NCBI GenBank assembly: GCA_020137815.1
Contig: CM035353.1
Coordinates: 5,699,597-5,763,596 of the forward strand
From: Hormiphora californensis
Lineage: Eukaryota; Ctenophora; Tentaculata; Cydippida; Pleurobrachiidae
Direction: 5' to 3'
DNA: 64,000 bases
The stretch's first letter is position 1; each line of letters begins with the position of its first letter. Below are positions 1-10,668 of the stretch, one piece after another. The notes under the pieces are model-generated. The model had not been told where the DNA came from and made no database searches. It saw nothing but the letters and a program-made list of their open reading frames with translations. A program made the translations under genes and the position numbers.

Positions 1-2
1 TT

Positions 3-1333
3 CCTATCGTTATCTTTAACAAACGAGGTATCTATCTTGGTTACCATGTCTCCCATAATGAGCTGATCAACGCTGTTATATACGTGAGCTTGTGTGGAGG
101 CCGGAGGAATAATTTCATAATTATCACGCGTTGATGATTATAGTTTGATTTACGCAGACAATATTAATACTCTCTCATTACCCAATTCTCTGAACAAAGA
201 CACCACTTTCTAGCCAGCAAGAGTGGTCGGAAGTTGACCAAACTAATTCGGCAGATAATGGCTAATCGGGAGATATCAGATTCAGCTTTACTTGATATCA
301 TAGTAGATCCTGTCAACTCTAGGGCTGGCAGAAAGATATACAAAGTAGGTTAATAATAATATCCATCATCAATCATCATCACATGCTTGTATCAGCTGCC
401 CTGTAAACCCAGCTCAAAATACGGTGGACCTGCCATACCAATGCCATAAATTTTGTAATGTTTTCTAAAAACCCAAGAACATACTGAGAATAAAATGACG
501 ATGGACGCTCATGTTATAGTGATTTGATACTAAAATAGAAGCACAATAAACGGTTGAATATCCCATCTTTTACGTGTAATATCAAGAGACAAGAAGATCT
601 GAAATAAAAGAAATTTTGTATGGTGCAGGTTTAGAAAGCAATAAAGGGATCACGTGCTGTAATTCTCATGGTATCAGCACCATCCTAATATCGAACTATA
701 AAAAGCTATTTTACGAGAACTGCGAAAGTCTATTTTGTCAATCTCGATCACCTGCACCAAATTATGTATATCACGTGTTATATCATATCATTTCTTGTCT
801 CTTTTTTCATGAGCTGATATTACAAAAACTCAGCTTGTAATTTAGATTTCGTTTCAGGATTTGCAAGCAGTAACGGGTTTATCAGAACTCCCCATTGTAA
901 TGATAAACGAAAAGACAGTTGGAAACTATGAGGCACTCAAAAAAGCAATTAAAACAGGTCAGCATGTTGTGCATTTGACTGACAAGTTAATGAACCAAAC
1001 TTTTAGTAGGACTTCCTTCTGAACGTTTGGTTCATTAAGCTCAGCTTAAATTATCCATCGAAATCTTGCCATGACCTCATATTTGGGGGGAGGGAGGGGG
1101 CCGCAAGCTAACTCCTTCACCAAAAAAAGTTATTTTATCCAAATCTAGCTTTTAATAAAATAACTTCACTACAAGTACATGCACCAGGGGACTTCCCCAC
1201 TTGCGTATTATTGTGCCAGTATTTTTTCAGTAATATTGCAGCTCAGTATCTATATCTTTTGACAGGTGTCATTCTACCTATGATACTGGCAGCAACTAAA
1301 CTTGATCCATCAAAATGTGAGGACTGTGGATGA
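3..1333 (+). CDS. Grx-A: glutaredoxin-fold protein without active-site cysteines (5' end outside window)
   Basis: Exons 3-27, 214-344, 858-957 and 1266-1333 join in frame with GT/AG borders and give the last 107 residues. The strand PIVIFNKR is the first beta strand of a glutaredoxin domain, but the following loop reads ASKSGRK where Cys-x-x-Cys is expected, so no active-site thiol is present. A segment with the cluster signature SRAG, a cis-proline strand (ELPIVMINEK) and a degraded glycine motif (VGNY) follow. The protein ends in CEDCG-stop, the C-terminal CxxC shared by most of the cluster. Known for the family: glutaredoxins use glutathione and an N-terminal CxxC; GRXCR1-type proteins also lose it and carry a C-terminal Cys-rich tail. 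A redox-enzyme role is unlikely; a structural, metal or regulatory role is inference. The N-terminus lies left of base 1. Confidence 0.85.
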
Positions 1334-1397
1334 GTTGTTTTCACAGATACAAGTCAAAATGTGAGGACTGTGGATGAGTTGTTTTCACAGATACAGA
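1310..1397 (+). repeat. 44-bp tandem duplication over the Grx-A stop codon
   Basis: Two near-identical 44-bp copies begin at 1310 and 1354. Each contains the bases that encode the C-terminal KCEDCG-stop and a following TTTTCACAG. The second copy lies after the stop codon, so it is 3' UTR unless the duplicated TTTTCACAG is used as an acceptor. In that case it would open a different reading frame to a stop near 1435. Confidence 0.8.
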
Positions 1398-1461
1398 ATG
1401 CAGATGCTGAATTGTCTAATGATCTGTGGAAGTGAGATGCGAATAACATTGTTTAATTATG

Positions 1462-1939
1462 AGGGTGATTGCTAAGTTGAAAATTTTTGAATACACAATT
1501 TTAAAGTGTTGCACGTGTATTGGGATGTTCTAGGGACTAATTTCCGTGTTTTGAAATTTTAAAATTTCAAAAATTTTTTTCGATTTTTCCCCGATTTTTC
1601 ACTGAAAACAAGGGTCACAAAAGTGGCTTGCGACTCGAAGCGGCTCAACCGTTTGGGCTAAAACTTCGAATATCAGTAGAAAATTACCCACTGAATACCA
1701 GACATATTGTTCGCAAGGGATATTTTGAGTATACAGCAAGGTATACAAAATATAGTGCTCCATTGACTTCATTAACCCTAAAATTCCCATTATTTACGCA
1801 AAAACGCGGGTTATGAAAGTCGCTTGCGACTCGAAGCGGCTCAACCGTTTGGGCTGAAACTTCGGAAATCAGTAGAAAATTACCCACTGAATACCAGACA
1901 TATTGTTCCAAAGCGATATTTTTCAACTTAGCAACCCCT
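1462..1939. mobile_element. MITE-like repeat with internal direct duplication
   Basis: The ends are inverted: TTGCTAAGTTGAAAA near 1469 and TTTTTCAACTTAGCAA ending near 1934. Inside, a block of about 115 bp (GCGACTCGAAGCGGCTCAAC and onward) is present twice in direct orientation, around 1629-1727 and 1828-1919. There is no credible coding region in it. It fills the interval between Grx-A and Grx-B. Confidence 0.6.
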
Positions 1940-2140
1940 AGTGATTATATTATCATCATTTACAAATTTGGGGACATTTGAAGTGACAATATGTAGTTGT
2001 AAAATGTGAATATGAATGTAGACATTTTATACTATTTTCGAAAAGATTCCCAGTACTCTTAATAAACTTCCTAGTCTCAATTTAACAGCTCCTTCTTTTT
2101 TACCCCCATTATTATTCTCCCCCTCTTTATAGATCAAGCC

Positions 2141-5100
2141 ATGGCTGCTATCAACATTGTGGATGAGATAGCTGCCTCATCGAGCAGCGAAGAAGATGAT
2201 GATCACGAACAGGTATAAATTAATTTTACAATTTAGTATTTTGTCACAGAAACCTATTATAATATGGCAAAGCGATTGTACTGACAATCTCAGACTCGGT
2301 AATTTCACCTTTCAGCATTCAACTGAAGAAAATAAGAATGAAGCCGATGAAACCTTGCCCCACCATTTGGAGATCTACAAAAGAAAGTATGTTGTGAGAT
2401 CTGATGACTGATACAGTCGGACCCCAATTCACCGGGATGCTCGGGGGTTTGCCCAGTAAATCGGCGTTCCCGTTATATCGGGGTTAAATACCGTTACTTT
2501 CCCATTTCGGGAGAAGTTTATCCTCCCGGTAAATCGGAGTCCGACTGTACTGAGACCTGAGAAATTAGGAAGATATAGACAATTCTATCTTGTTTTTGAT
2601 CCACCCAGGCCCGAGTTCAATCACATCATGAAACGATATGAGGAACAGAAAGATGTGGAGCGGCAACGTAACAAGGATTTAGAAACGGAGAGCAAAATTC
2701 AATGGCAGCATAAACATTTTAGACCTTTTTCTAACAAGAAACCGGATAAGAAAAAACAAAATTTGCATGTTTTGAAAAACAGGTGAATTGTTATTTAATT
2801 TTAAAGTTTTTACATTGTAACATTGTTCAGGTATTCATGTTTTTTTCGCAGATTTTACAAAAATAATGTAAACCCGACACCTGGGCCGAAAAACAACACA
2901 TTTTTCTTCAGTTCATATTACTTACAACCTGGCGATAATGAAATGATGATGGAATTCAATGCTAAGAAATCACGACAGCGCTACAGACGGTTCATTGAGG
3001 ATAAGCAGGCTAAACACAACGAAGGGAGGTAAGTATAAGTTATACCACATTTTTAAACTGACTCATTTCATATTGTTATTGTTACAATGTCACCATAAAA
3101 ACAGTTAGTAGTTTGAGCCCGAACAGGAAGTTGTTCATATAGATCGACTTTAGCTTAGTTTTTAGCGATATTGTCATGATTAAATTTCCTGCTTCATCCT
3201 CATACAATGGTTATCTATTAGAACAGACTTTGAGCCATACTACGGTGAAAATGGAGACGTATCCCGCGCTGCTCGAATGAGGGAACTAGAACTGATTCAC
3301 GGAGATAAAATATGGGATAGGAAATACCATGCCAAAAAGGGAGATACATATCTTCAACAAAAACACCGGTCAGTTAAGGGGCAAATGGTTTTCTATTAAT
3401 ACCTATAATCCGCTTGGATTTCTCGAATTTATTGAATGATTGTTATATGTTTTTCTCTTCTAAACACTATATGCTGCTTAGATCCAAGCAAAGAAAAAGC
3501 TACATTTCAGTTATGTTTCAGTGATTTTGAAAAATATTGGGCTGGCGAGGAGGGAAAATGGAATGATCGATTTCATGAGGCAGGCGACTGGGGAGTGCTG
3601 AAACCTCATTCTAGGTATTTTATCGAGCTGTATATAAGGTGTGTCGTTTGTTTATGATACAGCTTTTTGTCGTGTGCAGATTTCGAACAAGCTGAAGCTT
3701 TATCCACTCGCAAGATGTTGCTGTGAAGTTGTAAAGTGCACTTTTTTAGATCGGGGTGCGGTCGAACATATCAAAGTACCCTGGTATAAGCTGCACGACT
3801 TGAAGAGTAGAACAGCTTTTATACACCACTCTGATATCTTTCTCAAATCCATTAGGAAGCCAGTCAGAGAGTATGCCCAAGCAAATGGTCGCGATCCATA
3901 TGACCTCTTACCGGAGAGTCTTTACCCTCATCACGACAAATACTGGAATCACCACTGGTTCGACCATTACCATGATTTTGAAAGGAGCAAAAAGTTAACT
4001 CTCGCCTATCACCATCGGTACATATAGATTGCAATTTATCAGATCTTTGAAAGTTTCCAGTGAATTATTGTAAAGTTATACGACTAAAAGTAAATAAAAA
4101 AAATAAAAAAGGCCTTACCCTATCAAATTTGCATAATATAATATTCAACTGAACCCGCATCGTCGATGGGTTCATAGTGATCGGGGAACATAATGGTGAG
4201 ATATTGCAGGTTCCACAATGAGACAGTGAACCTGGAGGACTACTATCACCCAGAGATACGTAACATGGGACCAGAGTGGTGGATAAAACACCTGAGGAGG
4301 CAGTTAGAAACTGAACCAAGATCCATGGGGCTCATCGGCAATGTGGCTGAGCTGATCATCAACAACTTTCCCATCGTCATCTTTACCGCCAAATGTAAAT
4401 TCTCATTAACAGCTTTATATGGTCTAACCTTGCCTAGCTAGACTGTGTGTAAAGAAGGGTTAGAACATATCAAGTCTAACCAGCTCCTTTACATTTGTAT
4501 TAAGAAGTGTTAGTATGAATATATTTACCTACAATTGCAGATGAGAAAGAACACAAGAAAACGATAGACATGATCGAGAAGGCGAGAATGAAGGCCCACG
4601 TTATTCCTGATGCCATAATGATTCTTGAACTGGATAACTCAAGGGCGGGGTTGAAGATCTTCAGCGATCTACGTCATTTCTCGCCGGTAATGGTAACATA
4701 TGTAACTACTAGATGGAGTATTTCTCGCCAGTATACTTGTTTGATTGCCATTGCAAAAGAAATAATCATGCAATGAATCTCGATCGGATTCATAAAATGG
4801 CCTTATACGTAGCACGTTTATATTTTTCCTCACGTATCAACACTGCACTCTTTTCAGATGGCTCAGTTACCGCAAGTGTGGTTTAATGGCAAGCTGCTGG
4901 GAACTTATGAAACTTTGAAACGACTAAAGAAGTAAGATAACTACATTCCTCAATGCATCTTAATTTAATTTTCGATCATATATTTTTGTCTGAGACAAAT
5001 ATATTTTTCTAAGAACACCTCGATAAAACACGGAACACCTTTATTATTATACCTACAGGCTGCAAAGATTGGTGCCATTGCTACGTGAGACAGAGTTTGA

Positions 5101-5215
5101 GGGTAAAATGCCATGTGAACATTGTCAGGCGGTGGTCCACGATTGGTACGGCAAGTGGCACCGTCAGCACTACCCCTACTTCGACAAAAACCTTCCATAT
5201 GAAGGATGGCCCTAG
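2141..5215 (+). CDS. Grx-B: long glutaredoxin-fold protein with novel N-terminal extension, no active-site cysteines
   Basis: Eleven exons (2141-2212, 2316-2386, 2609-2782, 2852-3028, 3222-3368, 3522-3614, 3856-4017, 4210-4394, 4541-4686, 4858-4931, 5059-5215) sum to 1458 nt, 485 residues. About 340 residues precede the Grx domain. They start with an acidic Ser cluster (SSSSEEDDD), then a charged, aromatic and His-rich stretch rich in W and Y, ending in GPEWWIKHLRRQLE. The domain follows: NFPIVIFTAK, then YEKEHKK in place of the CxxC, NSRAG, LPQVWF with the cis-proline, and a degenerate LLGTY glycine motif. The tail has CEHC and a hydrophilic H/Y/W-rich end. I do not recognise the extension. 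Exon 6 and 7 acceptors were chosen because they alone keep the frame. An AG at 2132 lies 8 nt before the ATG. Confidence 0.85.
2414..2547. mobile_element. CAGTCGGACCCC-type short TIR element, copy 1
   Basis: It begins CAGTCGGACCCC and ends GGAGTCCGACTG, flanked by TA on both sides, with internal repeats of 'cggtaaatcgg'. It lies in the second intron of Grx-B. Seven related copies occur in the window. The TA flanks and ends resemble non-autonomous Tc1/mariner or pogo-type elements (inference). Confidence 0.65.
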
Positions 5216-5473
5216 CTGACTGATCAAGTTTCCATTCACAAATGGGTTTGAAAAACTCTAAAAAAGTGTTTGAAGTGTTTTTCTCGTTTGAAATCCTGTT
5301 TGTTGAAACATTTTACCGTTATCTTTTATTTGTTTTAGCTGTATAATTATAGAACAATCAGTTGTTTTTCTATTAATGTATGCAATACTATACAAACTAA
5401 GACGCCTGCAACTATATTATACAATTGCATGACACCCTATAACTCACTCTCCAATCTCCTCTAGCTAATACAC

Positions 5474-7522
5474 ATGGGTAAGCGAATAGAGATCGAGGTC
5501 ATCTCCAGCTCCAGCTCCTCCGAGTCAGAAGGAGAGGATGACAGACAGCCACCGATGTCAGAGCAGGAAATCAGGCGCCAAATGAGGAAGGTGACGAATG
5601 TGATGAAGCCTGAACATGTCCGACATTATGGTAGGTACAAGTATACCCGCTGGTATTACCCTTCTACTATTATACCACTTCCGGGTGACCTGCTACATTT
5701 AACCGGGGTTTGTTTATTATACTCAGCTAGTACTAACATACCTTTTAAATTTTAAGATATGAGGAATCTTAAGAACAAGCTGCTTGGAAAGAAGAAGCGT
5801 CCTGCACCAAATCCACCACTCAAATTTGGTTCACAACCTCCCACATTACACAGGTATTATTACACAAATATAGTGGAACCTAAAATTAGTGTACAAGAGT
5901 AAAAGTACGTTAATGTTCAGTACATTCAGTTGGATAACTTGATAGTGGCATATCGAATACAGTTGGTCCCAATGAGAAGGGTGTTTCTCACGCCTTTGAA
6001 AAGTTCATAACTACTTTGCTGATTGAGATAGTACCAGTATTATACGTTTTGACACGTTTTGGAAGGATAGCAAGTTGAATGAAAGCAAAATTTTGGCTCA
6101 ATCTCAGATACAAGGATGGTGAAAATAGTTTGATGACAGTCCAATCTAAGCGATCAACATACAAAGGGACCTCCATATTGCCTCCATCCTTCAGTGGGCT
6201 AAAAGAAGAAAATCGAACACCGCAACACTTTGTATCAAAGGCCAGAGCCGTTCATTGGAGAGACCCAAGGTAAATACAAATTCTCGATTTTTAATTTAGT
6301 CCCCACATTCTCTCTGCAGTAATAAAAACGTGTAGAAACACATATGATGTCACTATAAGAAAATATTATTATCACAGTTTGTTAGTGAAAAAAGATGTTG
6401 AGGAATTTAGCACTGATCTTCTTCGAAAATATGGTGTAAAATGGTGGATAACAGAGCTTATGAAAAGGTATAACACCTCGATTTGCCGTGAATTAAACCC
6501 ATTTTCCAAGTAGTCCAGTAATCTTTCTGGGTGATATGTATAGTAATATATTTTTCAGACTGGAAAAGGACCCTGGAAGTCTGATTGAGATACCAAACAT
6601 AGCGTTCGAGGTTGTTCGTAACCATCCAGTGGTAGTGTTCAGCGCAAAAGGTTTGTTCAACATCCCAGTAAATCAGGATCCGACTGTATCAATTCAACTC
6701 GAGTTGTTGATGATACATGCGGACTCTGATTTACTGGGATGCTCGAGGGGGATGCCCTGTATGTATTGGGGTTCCGGCGAACTGGGGCCCCAGTTTACTC
6801 ATCAGATTTATATTAATTACATACATCTGATGGATGTGTGAACTATAGGGTCAATTTCAAATGTGACAAGAATTATAATTTGTCTGTTCACATGCCTACG
6901 TAATGTGGAAATAGTTACGAATCTGAATTAATATTTATGAACCTATCTAGGTTCAAAAAGCGGAAGAGAAACGTCGAAAAATGCTGGAGAGAGTGCAAGG
7001 AGAAGCACAATTTGGCAAAACAAACGTTCCTGGAGTTGATATTGGACGACAGTCGGGCTGGCTCAAAGACGTACAATGATCTTGTAATGGTGACTCAAAT
7101 GAGAGGTGATTGTTAGAAATATCATTACGCAGCGTCTTAAGCGTGACTAGACCGAATAAATTTAATTAGACCAGAATTTGTCTATAGTACGTAACATAAC
7201 TAGTATCGCTCAATAGTTCGAGTCAATGAGACTCGCAAATTACAGCTAGACAAATTTCAAATAAATTATGAATTTATTTCGTACAGGTCTACCTCAGATT
7301 TTTATTGGGGAAACGTTTATTGGCGGCTATGACTCACTGAAAAAGTTGAAGAAGTTTAAGAATCTATCGCCAATGATTCTCGACGCTATGGGATTTAACA
7401 CCGTACCATGCAAAATGTGTCAAAACGACCACCAAGATCGCCTCCACAACAGCGTGGAAACGTCGAGAAAGATGCATAGCAAAGCTCAACTTAGGGCTCA
7501 AATGTACCCGGGACACACGTGA
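5474..7522 (+). pseudogene. Grx-C: glutaredoxin-fold gene with two apparent frameshifts, no active-site cysteines
   Basis: Exons 5474-5630, 5757-5853, 6108-6269, 6378-6467, 6559-6650, 6951-7105 and 7287-7522 sum to 989 nt, two more than a multiple of three. Exon 6 starts in frame as GSKSGR (matching Grx-A), continues as a good helix only in a second frame (KRRKMLERVQGEAQ, from about 6970), and then matches the cluster (LILDDSRAG) only in a third frame (from about 7030). Two single extra bases would explain this. The rest is intact: acidic Ser start (SSSSSSESEGEDD), YGVKWWITELMKRLE like Grx-B, HPVVVFSAK, GLPQIFIGETFIGGY and tail CKMC. Either a young pseudogene, or two assembly or sequencing errors in a real gene of about 328 residues. 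An AG at 5464 lies 9 nt upstream of the ATG. Confidence 0.75.
6660..6795. mobile_element. degenerate CAGTCGGACCCC-family repeat
   Basis: Within the Grx-C intron. It carries gtaaatcaggatccgactgt and gggatgctcgaggg blocks typical of the family, but rearranged and diverged, with no clean ends. Confidence 0.4.
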
Positions 7523-7847
7523 CAGAATTAGCAATAATCAAATCAGCGGCCCCGCGGGAGGATATTGTGAGCTGATACGTTTGAATAAATAATTCCTGCA
7601 TGGTGCAGTCCGCGGAGATGTAGCGGCCCCCGCCTTGACAATCCTTAATGAGATGAAGTGTGAATCTTGCAGGGAGAATCTTTTTGTATGTGATCGGATT
7701 AGAAGCTCTGTTGTCTGCGAATCTTGCAGGGAGAATCTTTTTGTATGTGATCGGATTAGAAGCTCTGTTGTTTTCTACAGCTCCCTGTGTTGATTTGATT
7801 GCCTGAACAAGCACTGAAGTGGAGAATATATCGAAATTGACCGCCAT
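7491..7847 (-). CDS. hypothetical 118-residue reading frame between Grx-C and Grx-D
   Basis: An uninterrupted frame from an ATG at 7847 to a stop at 7491 on the minus strand. I recognise no domain. It contains a 57-bp tandem duplication (around 7661-7775) that is in frame, repeating NRASNPITYKKILPARF. Its 3' end overlaps the Grx-C 3' end in antisense and its ATG lies 27 bp from the Grx-D ATG in divergent orientation. Either a small real gene or a fortuitous open frame. Low certainty. Confidence 0.25.
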   Translation of the reverse strand: MAVNFDIFSTSVLVQAIKSTQGAVENNRASNPITYKKILPARFADNRASNPITYKKILPARFTLHLIKDCQGGGRYISADCTMQELFIQTYQLTISSRGAADLIIANSVTCVPGTFEP

Positions 7848-7874
7848 CCTTCTACCATTATAGCGTAGTAAAAT

Positions 7875-8554
7875 ATGATGAATTCTCTGATTGCCAAGAT
7901 AAAGGAAAGACCAACTCCTAAGGCAAGCAAGGGAGCGGGAATAAACTCAGCGCAGTATTTCATCAAGAAATTTCCCGTTGTCCTTTTCCTCCAAACACGA
8001 AACAGAGATGGTTCCAGAACGGAGGCACTCCTTCAAAAGGTAGAGAGAGAGAACTGAAAACATCGCTCAACAGCGGAATAGATATATTCTTTAAAATTTA
8101 TGTTAAAATCGATCCAAACTGTGCTAAAATATTGATTACATTGACATATTTACCTATCAATTCATGTTTCTAAAACCTCAGTTGCGATGGAGGTACGACC
8201 TTCCCTCGGAGCATGTAGTTACGGTAGAGGTCGATGGAGGAAAGGATGGAGCTAAACTTTACCAGGACCTTGTAAAACTTTCCGGTGTCACCAGCTTCCC
8301 ACAGGTAGATATAAATAGTTTCTACCATAGTGTAGAGGATTGAGGAATATACATACACGTAGTAAGATAACAGAAAAAGAATAATAATACAATTTTAATG
8401 GATAACATTTTTCTCACAGGTATTTGTAAATGAAACATACTTTGGACAATATCACGAGATCAAGGCATATTACACGAATGGATTTCTTGCGGACTATATG
8501 TTAAGAGGAATTGGAAAATGCCCAGATTGTGAAAACTGCAGAACAAATAAATGA
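7875..8554 (+). CDS. Grx-D: minimal glutaredoxin-fold protein, active-site cysteines absent, CPDCENC tail
   Basis: Exons 7875-8039, 8182-8304 and 8420-8554 (423 nt, 140 residues). After a short basic start comes FPVVLFLQTRNRDG, where the CxxC site is replaced by polar residues without cysteine. The second exon ends in SFPQ and the third opens with VFVNETYFGQYHEIK, so the cis-proline and most of the YxGxY strand are kept. The C-terminus is KCPDCENC, three cysteines in CxxCxxC spacing, the richest tail in the cluster. AATAAA overlaps the last two sense codons. The intron exactly after the cis-Pro-Gln is shared with Grx-E and Grx-H, supporting common descent. An AG at 7863 lies 11 nt before the double ATG. 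Confidence 0.85.
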
Positions 8555-8715
8555 GTTGTATTGGTCTTCTTCAAGTTGACTGCGAATATATGAATTCTAG
8601 TTTTATACCATTTTGATACTTTCCAATTTGATATATTATATATCAGCATACAAATTAAGTGTATCAAATTCCCAGAATCTAATGTACATTTATCATCTAT
8701 AGCTAGTATATCAGT

Positions 8716-9996
8716 ATGGATATTGGGCCACTAAGTCCAGTCAACAATAAGGTGCTATACTACATTCAAAAACACACTGCTGTCATATTCTCTGTGACAG
8801 GAAACCGTAAGTTAACATATGCAATCGCCAATCATGTGTACACTAACCTGCATGACCCTGCAGACCAACAATCGGTGGGCCACATTGTACAAGTTGCAAT
8901 CATGCAAGTTGCAATCATGTAAATTGGAGTTTTGAGCCAAAATCCGGCAATGCAACAACAGTTTACTGTCATTAAACATTATATGTTCTTTTTCCACGAC
9001 CCAATATGATGTTTACATTTGTACAGCGGAAGGAAGGAAGGTGGAACGACTACTCCAAGAAGTGAGATATCGGCACAAGCTACCAGCAAGGTTGATTGTA
9101 AAGATAAAACTCGATCCGGAGTTAAAGAGCTCTAGGGCGATTATGGCGGATCTGTTTAGAGTTACAGGAACTACCAATCTCCCACAGGTAATATAGCTAC
9201 ATGGATCCACTTATCAATATCAAATGTAGAGTGCTGCACGTTCTACCGTTGCTGAGACCAATGAACCCAAGGGTCACCACACACCAAAGTTAAAATTAAA
9301 ATTAAAATTTTGATTTTAACGCCGCACACACTAGCGGCCGTTAAAATTTCTCTCCCCCATTCTAAAAGTAACGATCTCGCGCGCCAGTTTGACGGGTGTT
9401 AAAATTTTAACACGCCGTCAAACTGGCGCGCGAGATCGTTACATTTAGAATGGGGGAGAGAAATTTTAACGGCCGCTGGTGTGTGCGGCGTTAAAATCAA
9501 AATTTTAATTTTAATTTTAACGTTGGTGTGTGGTGACCCTAATACTGGCGTTTCATCCACGATCTCCATCACTTAATTTGATTTATCTCCACGAGGTGTT
9601 TATCAACGAAACTTTTGTCGGTGGTTATTTTCAACTGAAAGCAACCCGAGATAGCGGCCAGCTTGCTCGTGAACTCATCCACGGTAATTATATAACTGTT
9701 AACTAATTAGTTAAGTTATAATTACTATTTGTAATTGACAACAACAAAATATTTGAACCAGTTATAACATCTGAACCAGTTATAACATCTCTACATATCT
9801 ATATGCAGGTAACGGTTTTGAGGAAGCCGAAGAAGCAAAGTTAGGTGATCGTCACGTTCATCTAAACGATGCATCTCACCCTTCCCACCCCTGGTTCGGA
9901 AGGAAAATATCACGAGTGATCCTCAGTACCCCGCATGCTCCCCGGCTCACATATTTCGATTACGAACGACCGAGCTTACCAAAGAATAGACGGTGA
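8716..9996 (+). CDS. Grx-E: glutaredoxin-fold protein lacking both CxxC motifs
   Basis: Exons 8716-8806, 9027-9187, 9596-9683 and 9809-9996 (528 nt, 175 residues). The strand AVIFSVTGN is followed by PEGRKVERLLQEV, so no active-site cysteine. The middle has KSSRAIMADLFRVTG, then NLPQ and VFINETFVGGYFQLK with an intact cis-proline and GGY motif. Unlike its neighbours it ends in a hydrophilic tail (HPSHPWFGRK and onward, to SLPKNRR) with no CxxC, making it the only member here without any paired cysteines. Its intron 2 holds a 270-bp foldback element. Only 161 bp separate it from Grx-D. Confidence 0.85.
9271..9540. mobile_element. 270-bp near-perfect palindromic foldback element
   Basis: Starts GGGTCACCACACACCAA and ends TTGGTGTGTGGTGACCC. 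The two arms, about 130 bp each, are almost perfect reverse complements and meet near 9404 at GGGTGTTAAAATTTTAACA. It would fold into one long hairpin. It lies in intron 2 of Grx-E and has no coding potential. Confidence 0.8.
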
Positions 9997-10375
9997 CTGC
10001 ATATAATTACATGAATCCATTTGCCATGTGGTAATACGACTAATTGGTTTTATAGCGAAGGACTGAAAGCTGCAGAGAACTGAAATGAGCACCTCTACAG
10101 AATCATCTTCCATTCGAGCTTCAAAAGTAATTATATAAATGATATCGGTTCTGTACCAATTGATCATTTAGAGATATTGCCTGTGGTGCGATCCTATAAT
10201 AATGAAATGATATTGCTATATTGTGGGTGAAAATATAATATTTCTGTACAAGATTTACTAGTGGGAGATTTTTTATAACAATACATGGTTATATGATCAT
10301 AGCATATACCGCATGCTGAGCATATACACTCCAATTGTATATCATACTTGCCTAGCTAGACTGTGTTAGAACATA

Positions 10376-10631
10376 AGGGGAAACTCTAACTGAATGGAGG
10401 CGCAGTAATGGCGTCCCATCAATGGTAAAACTCTAATTGGATGGAAGGAATGATGGACAGAACGCGCGACCATGTCCGTGTGTTTGTCATCGCGCACTAC
10501 GTAAAAGCCTCTTTCACAAGCAGAATGTGGCAAATCCTGGCGCGCCCAGAGTGATGGCTCCCATTATCAGTTAGAGTTTTTCAGTTGATGGGCTGCCATT
10601 ACTGCGCGTGCATTCAGTTAGAGTTTCCCCT
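10376..10631. mobile_element. foldback element with AGGGGAAACTCTAACTGAAT ends
   Basis: Left end AGGGGAAACTCTAACTGAAT and right end ATTCAGTTAGAGTTTCCCCT are exact inverted repeats, and a second inverted motif (GTAAAACTCTAA) lies further inside. A second member of the family is at 46371-46652. It fills the gap between Grx-E and Grx-F. Confidence 0.75.
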
Positions 10632-10668
10632 AACAATCTCATACCTATATTTTCTTGACTAGCCCTAT

